This document shows positions 1-5,350 of a stretch of 5,350 nt of DNA, piece by piece. The translations under genes and the position numbers were made by a program. The notes beneath the pieces are model-generated. The model had not been told where the DNA came from, did no database searches, and saw only the letters and a program-made list of their open reading frames with translations. Numbering within the stretch: the stretch's first letter is position 1; each line of letters starts with the position of its first letter. This stretch comes from Carnobacterium_A sp049673005 (GTDB lineage: Bacteria; Bacillota; Bacilli; Lactobacillales; Carnobacteriaceae): positions 1 through 5,350 of the forward strand of contig NZ_JBATXB010000067.1 of NCBI RefSeq assembly GCF_049673005.1. Direction: 5' to 3'.

Positions 1-309
1 AAAGCTTTAATGCCTTATATGGATAACGTTATTTTTCATGGAGGTTGCAATACCTTTACAGAGGCCTTGTATTACGGGAAACCGATGATTATTTTACCTT
101 TTTCAAGCGATCAATTTAATATTGCCTATGATTGTGAAAAAAAACAGCTAGCTGAGATACTGGATCCAAATACATTTACTGAAGAGAACTTAGTCACAGC
201 TCTTTTAAAAATAAATAATCAAGATACGAGTGAAATAGCGTATTGGAGTCAGATATCCAAGGATAGAGGGCCTGATTTTGCGGTCAAACAAGTATTGAAA
301 AATATCTAA
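1..309 (+). CDS. GT1-family glycosyltransferase (UGT/MGT-like), C-terminal part only
   Basis: This is the tail of an enzyme that transfers a sugar from a nucleotide sugar to an acceptor. The reading frame is open from the first base of the window (K-A-L before the first Met at position 10), so that Met is internal and the true start lies upstream; 102 residues are visible. The nucleotide-sugar binding motif of GT1/GT-B enzymes is plain: HGGCNTFTEAL at visible residues 13-23, then GKP (26-28) and P-F-S-S-D-Q (33-38), where the D-Q pair normally contacts the donor sugar. After it comes a typical helical C-terminus ending at a TAA. Known for the family: the donor is usually UDP- or dTDP-sugar and the acceptor a lipid or small molecule. 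The acceptor domain is outside the window, so the substrate cannot be named. No clear terminator follows, so read-through into the permease is possible. Confidence 0.9.
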   Translation, partial: KALMPYMDNVIFHGGCNTFTEALYYGKPMIILPFSSDQFNIAYDCEKKQLAEILDPNTFTEENLVTALLKINNQDTSEIAYWSQISKDRGPDFAVKQVLKNI

Positions 310-372
310 AAAGGATAAATAGGTGGAAAACTGGCTGCACCAAAGGTCAGTCCTGCTAATTAAGTATGAGAT

Positions 373-377
373 AGGAG
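373..377 (+). promoter_or_regulatory. Ribosome binding site of the purine permease
   Basis: AGGAG lies 8 nt before the ATG at 386. This spacing supports that start over the in-frame ATG at 401, which has only pyrimidine-rich sequence before it. An in-frame TGA at 383-385 rules out any upstream extension. Confidence 0.8.
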
Positions 378-385
378 CTGATTGA

Positions 386-1735
386 ATGAACTTTCTTTCT
401 ATGAAGAGAAAAGAGCCCGTTAATAGAAGTAAGTATGATGTAGATGGTATTCCCCCATTGAGAGAAGCGGTTCCATTAGGGTTGCAACATATCTTTGCTA
501 TGTTTTTAAGCAATATAGCTGTTCCAATAATTGTGGCAAAAGTAGTTGGGATTTCAGGTAGAGACCTAACCGTGCTAGTCCAAAGTGCAATGGTTATGGC
601 AGGTGTAGCAACGTTGATTCAGTGTTATCCAATCTGGAAAGTTGGAGCGAAACTCCCTATTGTAATGGGAACTAGTTTTGGGTTTTTACCAACCAATATT
701 TCAATAGCTAGTGGATATGGTATCTCGGGCTTGTTAGGGGCTACATTTGTAGGTGGGTTATTTTGTGCAGGATTAGGTTTTTTTATACAACCGTTGAGAC
801 GGTTCTTTCCAAAAGTGGTCACGGGGACAGTCGTATTGACAATTGGTTTATCCTTACTCCCAACTGGGATTGAAGCGATGGCTGGTGGAAATGGATCTGA
901 AACGTTTGGCTCAATGAAAAATTGGTTGGTATCTTTGTTTGTTATGTCTTTAGTTTTACTTTTAAATCAATTCGGTAAAGGGATGGCTAAAACATCGTCA
1001 ATCTTAATTGCTATTATTATAGGATATGTATTAGCAGTTGCTCTTAACATGGTAGAGTTTGGGCCGATAAGAGAAGCTAATTGGTTTTCATTGCCTCAAC
1101 CTTTTTATTTTCCATTAGCATTTAAGTGGGGCGCAATTGCACCTATGCTAATTATGTTTATCGTTACCGCCGTAGAAACGGTTGGAGATGTTACCGCAAT
1201 AACAATGGGTGGATCAGATAGAGAGCCAACAGATAAAGAACTTTCAGGGTCAATTATTGCGAATGGAGTAACGTCTTCACTAGCAGCGATGTTTAATTCC
1301 TTACCGAATACATCTTTTAGTCAGAATGTTGGAATGATTTCTTTTACTAAAATGATGAGTCGCTATATTGTAGCGGTTGGATCAGTTTTTTTAATTGCAG
1401 CCGGGTTAATACCTAAATTTGGGGCGATGATCTCTACTTTACCCCAAGCGGTTATTGGTGGCGCTTCTATCATTATCTTTTCCCAAATTACTTTAACAGG
1501 AATTAGTATATTAACAGCTGAACCCTTAACGGATCGTTCAAAAGTAATTATTGGTCTTTCTTTAGTTTTTGGACTCGGATTGACTCAAGTTCCTGAGGCA
1601 ATGGTGGGTTTACCGGATTTCTTAGCCTCTTTATTTGGTGGGTCAGCTATCGTCATAGCCTGTTTAGTTGCTTTAAGCTTGAATATTATTTTACCGGCAG
1701 AAGCTGAGTTCCATAAGGAAGAAGTACAAGAGTAA
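386..1735 (+). CDS. NCS2/NAT-family purine permease, probably xanthine and/or urate
   Basis: A 449-residue integral membrane transporter that should import a purine base by cation (usually proton) symport. It matches the nucleobase-ascorbate transporter family (NCS2, COG2233) in length and in motifs. The TM1 motif L-G-L-Q-H has Q34-H35, and the TM3-region motif TSFGF is at 96-100. The TM8 motif E264-T-V-G-D268 supplies the conserved acidic pair. The family signature Q-N-x-G-x4-T-[K/R/G] is present as QNVGMISFTK (313-322). About a dozen or more hydrophobic segments run from residue 30 to 436; the short N-terminal and acidic C-terminal tails look cytoplasmic. The QN-containing signature and E/D pair favour xanthine or urate over uracil, but specificity is inferred. 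It follows the glycosyltransferase by 76 bp. I see no purine riboswitch in that gap; a possible 20-codon leader frame (323-385) ends directly at this start. Homologues include PbuX and the PucJ/PucK and UacT-type proteins; I cannot pick one. Confidence 0.9.
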   Translation: MNFLSMKRKEPVNRSKYDVDGIPPLREAVPLGLQHIFAMFLSNIAVPIIVAKVVGISGRDLTVLVQSAMVMAGVATLIQCYPIWKVGAKLPIVMGTSFGFLPTNISIASGYGISGLLGATFVGGLFCAGLGFFIQPLRRFFPKVVTGTVVLTIGLSLLPTGIEAMAGGNGSETFGSMKNWLVSLFVMSLVLLLNQFGKGMAKTSSILIAIIIGYVLAVALNMVEFGPIREANWFSLPQPFYFPLAFKWGAIAPMLIMFIVTAVETVGDVTAITMGGSDREPTDKELSGSIIANGVTSSLAAMFNSLPNTSFSQNVGMISFTKMMSRYIVAVGSVFLIAAGLIPKFGAMISTLPQAVIGGASIIIFSQITLTGISILTAEPLTDRSKVIIGLSLVFGLGLTQVPEAMVGLPDFLASLFGGSAIVIACLVALSLNIILPAEAEFHKEEVQE

Positions 1736-1767
1736 ATGAATACTATGAAACCTTCTTCTTTCTTTTT
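1715..1767 (+). terminator. Possible weak rho-independent terminator after the permease
   Basis: The purine run AAGGAAGAAG (1715-1724), in the last permease codons, can pair with CTTCTTCTTT (1752-1761). This gives a 10-bp stem with one G-U pair, followed by C and five Ts (1763-1767). The loop of about 27 nt is large and the stem is weak, so this is a tentative call; some read-through into gor is possible. Confidence 0.3.
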
Positions 1768-1781
1768 AGTTAATAAATAGC

Positions 1782-1799
1782 TATACTTAAGTAAGTATA
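1782..1799. promoter_or_regulatory. 18-bp inverted repeat, candidate operator over the gor promoter
   Basis: Two perfect 8-bp arms, TATACTTA and TAAGTATA, flank a 2-bp AG spacer. A shorter perfect palindrome, TACTTAAGTA (1784-1793), lies within it. The left arm contains TATACT (1782-1787), a 5/6 match to a sigma-A -10 box, though the -35 position has only a poor T-rich match. The repeat ends 21 bp before the gor ATG, so a dimeric repressor bound here would block transcription start. The symmetry and position are seen directly; the operator role is inferred, and I cannot assign a regulator. Confidence 0.4.
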
Positions 1800-1810
1800 T
1801 GGAAGAAAGT

Positions 1811-1815
1811 AGGAG
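1811..1815 (+). promoter_or_regulatory. Ribosome binding site of gor
   Basis: AGGAG lies 5 nt before the ATG at 1821, inside the purine-rich stretch GGAAGAAAGTAGGAGA, and fixes the gor start. The start also places the FAD-binding glycine motif at residue 10, as usual in the family. Confidence 0.8.
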
Positions 1816-1820
1816 ATAAA

Positions 1821-3173
1821 ATGATCGAGAAGTATGATTATATTGCTATCGGTGGCGGAAGCGGCGGAATAGCTTCTATCAATCGTGCAGGAATGCATGG
1901 AGCTAAAGGCGCATTAATAGAGGGAAACGTTATCGGTGGGACATGTGTCAATGTAGGATGTGTACCTAAAAAAATTATGTGGCACGGGGCACAAATGATG
2001 GATGAAATGAATTTATATGCTTCCGGTTATGGGATTGATATCCCTTCGAAAAACTTGAATTTTTCTAAATTAGTTAAAAACAGAGAGGCTTTTATTGAGA
2101 GACTACACGGTAGTTATGAAAATGGATTAGCTAGTAATGATGTTGATTTAATAAATGGATATGCAACGTTTATTGATAATAAAACTATCGAAGTAAATGG
2201 AAAACAATACACGTCAGACCATATTTTAATTGCAACAGGTGGTCAACCGGAATTCCCAACTATTCCAGGAGCTGAATATGGTATAGATTCAGATGGTTTT
2301 TTTGAGTTGACAGAATTGCCAAAACGAACAGCTATCGTTGGAGCAGGGTATATTGCAGTAGAATTAGCAGGTGTGTTGCATGGATTAGGATCTGATGCGC
2401 ATTTATTTGTTCGCCAGCATGCACCATTAAGAAACTTTGACTCGATTATAGTTGAGGGTTTATTAGAAACAATGGAACGAGAAGGAGCTACTCTTCATAC
2501 GTATTCTATACCTGAAAAAGTAGAAAAGAATGATGATGGTAGCCTGACTCTTTATTTAGAAGACGGTACAACACACGAAACGGATACACTTATTTGGGCA
2601 ATTGGTAGAAAGCCAAATACAGAAAATTTAAACTTAGAAGCAACGGACGTTAAAGTTAATGATGGCGGATATATTGCCGTCGATGAATTTCAAAATACGT
2701 CAGTAAAAGGAATATATGCGATTGGCGACGTAACCGGTCATATTGAACTAACACCGGTTGCTATAGCTGCAGGCAGACGTCTTTCTGAGCGTTTGTTCAA
2801 TAATAAACCATTAGAGCATTTAGATTACGATAACGTACCAACAGTCGTTTTCACCCATCCACCAATTGGGACGGTTGGTATGACAGAAGAACAAGCAGTT
2901 GATAAGTATGGTGAGATGCAAATAAAAACTTATGAAACTAGATTTACCGCTATGCATAGTTCAATTACAGAAAATAGACAAAAAACGTACATGAAACTAG
3001 TTTGTTGCGGGCCGGAAGAAAAAGTTATTGGTCTCCATGGAATGGGATCTGGAATGGATGAAATGCTTCAAGGTTTTGCTGTTGCCATAAAAATGGGTGC
3101 GACGAAAGCAGATTTTGATAATACTGTTGCTATTCACCCAACTGGTGCGGAAGAATTTGTTACAATGAAATAA
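1821..3173 (+). CDS. gor: Glutathione-disulfide reductase
   Basis: A 450-residue cytoplasmic flavoenzyme, expected to reduce glutathione disulfide to two GSH with NADPH and to act as a homodimer. All landmarks of the class I pyridine nucleotide-disulfide oxidoreductases are present in order. The FAD-binding GGGSGG is at 11-16 and the redox-active disulfide at C42-VNVG-C47. The NADPH-binding Rossmann motif GAGYIAVELAG is at 174-184, with R198 and R204 placed to bind the 2'-phosphate (NADPH rather than NADH). The second FAD contact GDVTG is at 302-306. The C-terminal dimer-interface motif H439-P-T-G-A-E444 carries the catalytic acid-base pair. The stretch FVRQHAPLRNFD (197-208) closely resembles E. 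coli Gor, which separates it from lipoamide dehydrogenase and mercuric reductase. Full length, with no damage. Many lactic acid bacteria use this enzyme with imported or GshF-made glutathione against oxidative stress; no glutathione synthesis or import gene is in view. An inverted repeat upstream suggests local control. Confidence 0.95.
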   Translation: MIEKYDYIAIGGGSGGIASINRAGMHGAKGALIEGNVIGGTCVNVGCVPKKIMWHGAQMMDEMNLYASGYGIDIPSKNLNFSKLVKNREAFIERLHGSYENGLASNDVDLINGYATFIDNKTIEVNGKQYTSDHILIATGGQPEFPTIPGAEYGIDSDGFFELTELPKRTAIVGAGYIAVELAGVLHGLGSDAHLFVRQHAPLRNFDSIIVEGLLETMEREGATLHTYSIPEKVEKNDDGSLTLYLEDGTTHETDTLIWAIGRKPNTENLNLEATDVKVNDGGYIAVDEFQNTSVKGIYAIGDVTGHIELTPVAIAAGRRLSERLFNNKPLEHLDYDNVPTVVFTHPPIGTVGMTEEQAVDKYGEMQIKTYETRFTAMHSSITENRQKTYMKLVCCGPEEKVIGLHGMGSGMDEMLQGFAVAIKMGATKADFDNTVAIHPTGAEEFVTMK

Positions 3174-3186
3174 AAAGCTAGTGAAT

Positions 3187-3236
3187 AAAAAGTCTCCATT
3201 CTTATACCTTAACGGTTTAAGAACGGAGACTTTTTT
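3187..3236. terminator. Bidirectional rho-independent terminator between gor and the EEP gene
   Basis: The 11-bp arms AAAAAGTCTCC (3187-3197) and GGAGACTTTTT (3225-3235) pair perfectly. After an A/C mismatch the stem continues with TTCTTA (3199-3204) and TAAGAA (3218-3223), then after a T/T mismatch with ACC (3206-3208) and GGT (3214-3216) around a 5-nt loop. The T-run at 3231-3236 serves the + strand, and the A-run at 3187-3191 gives a T-run on the - strand. The hairpin therefore can end both convergent transcripts. Its right arm overlaps the stop codon of the minus-strand gene (3235-3237). Confidence 0.9.
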
Positions 3237-4068
3237 AATGGATAAATTGTGGTTCAGTGGTTAATTCCACGTGAACTCCATAATGATCGGAAATAACTGG
3301 ATAATTTAACCCGTTGAAGACAACTCTAGACTGATTAACTAAAATAGATTGATTTGTAAAAATAAAATCTAATCTTAGTCTATCTTTGTTTTCAGTCCAT
3401 CCATCTATAGTGCTTTCAACAGTATGACCGATATCACGCTTAACAGCTAGCCGATAAGTATCGAACCATTCTTTAGTTACTAAATCATATCCTTCATTTT
3501 TTGACTGTGCAGGATTATTAAAATCACCCATTAAAAAGATAGGGCCAGTTAGAGTTTTGAAAAAAGTAGAACAGATGCCCCATTGCTCTTTAAACGTATC
3601 TTCTTCATCATTCCACCAACCTAAATGAAGGTTAAAATACCATTCTTCCTTAACCTGTATACCAATGATAGATCTTGTTTTATGGTTACTATAATCTGTA
3701 CTTTTTGAAGCATAAAACGTTTTGATTTGTTGGATAGGATGAAGACTTAAAAAGGCTAAGCCTTCATCATAAGTATCATAACCGATGTGTGAAGGCAACC
3801 AAGTCCATGAATACTGTAAACCTAATTTTTCTAATTTTTGCTGTACTTGAAACGCAAAATTATTCTGTTTAATCTGAATAGAAGGATCAGCAGCTTGATA
3901 AGTAAAAACATCTGATAAATCTAGGACAGATTCCTCTATAGATTGATTTACCTCCTGAAATGCTAAGATATCATAGTGATGCAATAAAATAGTATCTACA
4001 AGAATATCTAACTTATCATGTGAGTCTTCTTCTAGCCAACTATGAGTATTTAAAGTCAATAGTTTCAA
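3235..4068 (-). CDS. Endonuclease/exonuclease/phosphatase (EEP) family metal-dependent hydrolase
   Basis: A 277-residue protein of the EEP superfamily (DNase I / exonuclease III / inositol-phosphatase fold), Mg2+-dependent phosphoester hydrolases. The fold's active-site motifs appear in order: LNTHSW with N7; the metal ligand E39 in AFQEV; EGLAFLS (102-108); H148 in NLHLG; the catalytic GDFNNP with D182 and N184 (181-186); D234 in LDFIF; and the terminal SDH with D261-H262. The set looks intact, so the protein should be active. There is no signal peptide or membrane segment, so it is probably cytoplasmic. The start codon is TTG (4068-4066), 4 nt after the stop of the PTS gene; the family's usual N-terminus (MKLLTLNTHSW) begins exactly there and an AGGAG sits 9 nt upstream. 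The substrate is unknown: DNA, a phospholipid head group, a nucleotide or a sugar-phosphate ester are all possible in this fold. Its operon with a sugar permease hints at phosphosugar metabolism, but this is inference. Confidence 0.9.
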   Translation of the reverse strand: MKLLTLNTHSWLEEDSHDKLDILVDTILLHHYDILAFQEVNQSIEESVLDLSDVFTYQAADPSIQIKQNNFAFQVQQKLEKLGLQYSWTWLPSHIGYDTYDEGLAFLSLHPIQQIKTFYASKSTDYSNHKTRSIIGIQVKEEWYFNLHLGWWNDEEDTFKEQWGICSTFFKTLTGPIFLMGDFNNPAQSKNEGYDLVTKEWFDTYRLAVKRDIGHTVESTIDGWTENKDRLRLDFIFTNQSILVNQSRVVFNGLNYPVISDHYGVHVELTTEPQFIH

Positions 4069-4072
4069 CGAA

Positions 4073-5350
4073 TTAAACTCCTAGTGCATCTTGAATATCT
4101 GATTTTAAAACATCTGCTTTTGGTCCATAAACAGCTTGAATTCCCTGACCTTTTTTAATTAAACCTAAAGCACCGACTTTTTTCCAAGCAGCTTCATCCC
4201 CAACTAAATCAGGATTTTTTACACTTACGCGGAGGCGAGTCATGCAGGCGTCAACGTCTGTAATATTTGAAGGGCCACCTAAAAGAGCGATAATATCTGT
4301 TACTTGTTTTGAAGAGGCTTCAACTTTTCCAGCATGACTAGAAACGTCACTTGCTTGCGTATCAGTGATAGATTCTTCATCAATGTAGTTTCCTAAACGT
4401 CCTGGAGTAGCAATCTTGAAACGACCAATCATGTAATAAGAGATAAAGTAAGCGATAGCAAAGAATGCAAGGCTACTTAAGACAAAGTTAATAACATCCC
4501 ATGCTAAACCAGCATTAAGAGACATAGGAACACGAGTTAAGAACTCTAGGTTTCCGAATGAGTGAACACGCAATGGAATTATGTCAGCTAATGCAAAGGA
4601 GAATCCTTGAATAACAGCATAAACAACGTAAAGTAAAGGTGCAGCAAACATAAACATGAATTCAAGTGGCTCAGTTACACCGGTTAAGAAAACAGCAATA
4701 GCGGCAGAGAAGAATATTGATTTGTATTTTCTGCGTTTTTCTATGTCTGTTCTACGGTACATAGCAAAAGCAACACCCATTAGTGTTCCAGTTGCACCAA
4801 TCATTTGACCAACTTTAAAACGAGCAGGAGTAATGCCGGTTAATAAAGCCTGATAAGCAGTTGTATCGCCTGAATCTTTTAAATTTACTAAATCACTAAC
4901 CCAAGCTAACCAAAGTGGATCTTGGCCGAATACTTGTGCTCCTGCATTTGCTCCAGTCAAGATGGTATAAGTACCTCCAAGTGCCGTATAGTTGATTGGA
5001 ATGGTTAACATGTGATGCAATCCAAAGGGCAATAATAAACGTTCCAATGTTCCATAAATAAATGGAGCTACTATTGGAGCGGTATCAGCTGAAGTAGCGA
5101 TCCACTGCCCAAAGTTATTGATACCTGTTTGAATAATTGGCCAAAAAACAGCTAATATAAGGGAAACAAGAACAGACCATAAGATAACCACAAATGGTAC
5201 AAAGCGTTTTCCATTAAAGAATGAAAGAGCTTCAGGTAATTTACGGTAGTTATAATACTTATTAAATACAATTGCTCCTACAAAACCAGAAATAATTCCT
5301 ACAAACACTCCCATATTTAAAGCAGGTGCTCCAAGAACAGAAGTGAAATA
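4073..5350 (-). CDS. PTS sugar transporter EIIBC (glucose/GlcNAc/maltose family), N-terminus cut by the window edge
   Basis: A membrane permease that takes up a sugar while phosphorylating it. The frame is open to the right edge (YFTSVLGAPALN precedes the Met at 5314), so that Met is internal; 425 residues are visible and roughly the first 80-120 of the EIIC domain are missing. Visible EIIC features (numbering from the edge) are GLHH at 110-113, GVTEPLEF at 224-231 (the family's GxTEPxEF sugar-binding loop), GNLEFLTR at 266-273, and several hydrophobic helices up to about 305. A polar, Ser/Thr-rich linker follows (about 320-350). The EIIB domain (about 350-425) carries the phosphorylated Cys369 in the hallmark DACMTRLRV. 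The protein stops straight after EIIB: there is no EIIA, so phosphate must come from a separate EIIA. The sugar is uncertain; family members take glucose, N-acetylglucosamine, maltose or alpha-glucosides, and one branch (TIGR02003, from memory) is uncharacterised. It is first in an operon with the EEP gene; its promoter lies outside the window. Confidence 0.93.
   Translation of the reverse strand, partial: YFTSVLGAPALNMGVFVGIISGFVGAIVFNKYYNYRKLPEALSFFNGKRFVPFVVILWSVLVSLILAVFWPIIQTGINNFGQWIATSADTAPIVAPFIYGTLERLLLPFGLHHMLTIPINYTALGGTYTILTGANAGAQVFGQDPLWLAWVSDLVNLKDSGDTTAYQALLTGITPARFKVGQMIGATGTLMGVAFAMYRRTDIEKRRKYKSIFFSAAIAVFLTGVTEPLEFMFMFAAPLLYVVYAVIQGFSFALADIIPLRVHSFGNLEFLTRVPMSLNAGLAWDVINFVLSSLAFFAIAYFISYYMIGRFKIATPGRLGNYIDEESITDTQASDVSSHAGKVEASSKQVTDIIALLGGPSNITDVDACMTRLRVSVKNPDLVGDEAAWKKVGALGLIKKGQGIQAVYGPKADVLKSDIQDALGV
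4078..4082 (-). promoter_or_regulatory. Ribosome binding site of the EEP gene, inside the PTS gene's last codons
   Basis: On the minus strand AGGAG falls in the final Leu-Gly-Val codons of the PTS permease, 9 nt before the TTG at 4068. It decides this non-ATG start. Ribosomes finishing the PTS gene would end at 4073-4075, between this site and the start, an arrangement typical of translational coupling. Confidence 0.75.

Noticed and set aside
10..12. ATG at 10 as a real start of a small 99-residue protein
   Set aside because: The frame is open to the window edge and the GT1 motif starts only 9 residues later, so this is the cut end of a larger enzyme.
310..385. Possible purine riboswitch or T-box ahead of the permease (GGTGG motif, short ACC/GGT and ACTG/CAGT pairs)
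   Set aside because: The gap is only 76 bp; I see no purine aptamer core and no terminator/antiterminator pair. The short pairings leave large bulges and are of chance level.
205..513. 102-codon minus-strand open frame across the gap before the permease
   Set aside because: It is antisense to the glycosyltransferase tail and the permease start, has no recognisable motif, and its product does not resemble a folded protein; it is a shadow frame.
625..822. 65-codon minus-strand open frame inside the permease
   Set aside because: It lies fully antisense to a well-supported gene and shows no family features.
5312..5314. ATG at 5314 (minus) as the start of the PTS gene
   Set aside because: The frame continues to the window edge with EIIC-like sequence, and starting here would remove the first membrane helices of the EIIC domain.

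Overview
The window looks like ordinary chromosomal sequence from a low-GC Gram-positive bacterium, most likely a lactic acid bacterium of the order Lactobacillales (a Carnobacterium or Enterococcus-like relative would fit). This rests on the AT-rich base use, strong AGGAG ribosome binding sites, tight gene packing, a PTS sugar transporter and a Gram-positive-style gene set. The genus is inferred from general resemblance, not from a search.

Layout. Left edge, + strand: the C-terminal 102 residues of a GT1-family (UDP-glycosyltransferase/MGT-like) enzyme, cut by the window start. After 76 bp comes a complete NCS2/NAT-family purine permease (probably xanthine and/or urate), also +. After 85 bp comes a complete glutathione-disulfide reductase (gor), +. 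That 85-bp gap holds an 18-bp inverted repeat overlapping a possible -10 element. A long hairpin with a U-tract on both sides (about 3187-3236) separates gor from two convergent minus-strand genes: an endonuclease/exonuclease/phosphatase (EEP) fold protein and, upstream of it, a PTS EIIBC sugar permease of the glucose/GlcNAc/maltose family. The N-terminus of the EIIBC is cut by the right edge.

How the genes relate. The + strand genes have unrelated jobs (glycosyl transfer, purine uptake, thiol redox), and nothing in the sequence makes them one pathway. The minus-strand pair is clearly an operon: the EEP gene starts with TTG 4 nt after the EIIBC stop, and its ribosome binding site lies inside the last EIIBC codons, so the two are probably translationally coupled. 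The EIIBC has no EIIA domain after its EIIB, so it must borrow EIIA from another protein.

No gene-free stretch exceeds 100 bp. I saw no tRNA, rRNA, CRISPR, insertion sequence, phage or plasmid feature. I found no convincing new system. The points most worth checking are the EIIBC-EEP pair, the inverted repeat in front of gor, and a 20-codon leader reading frame abutting the permease start.
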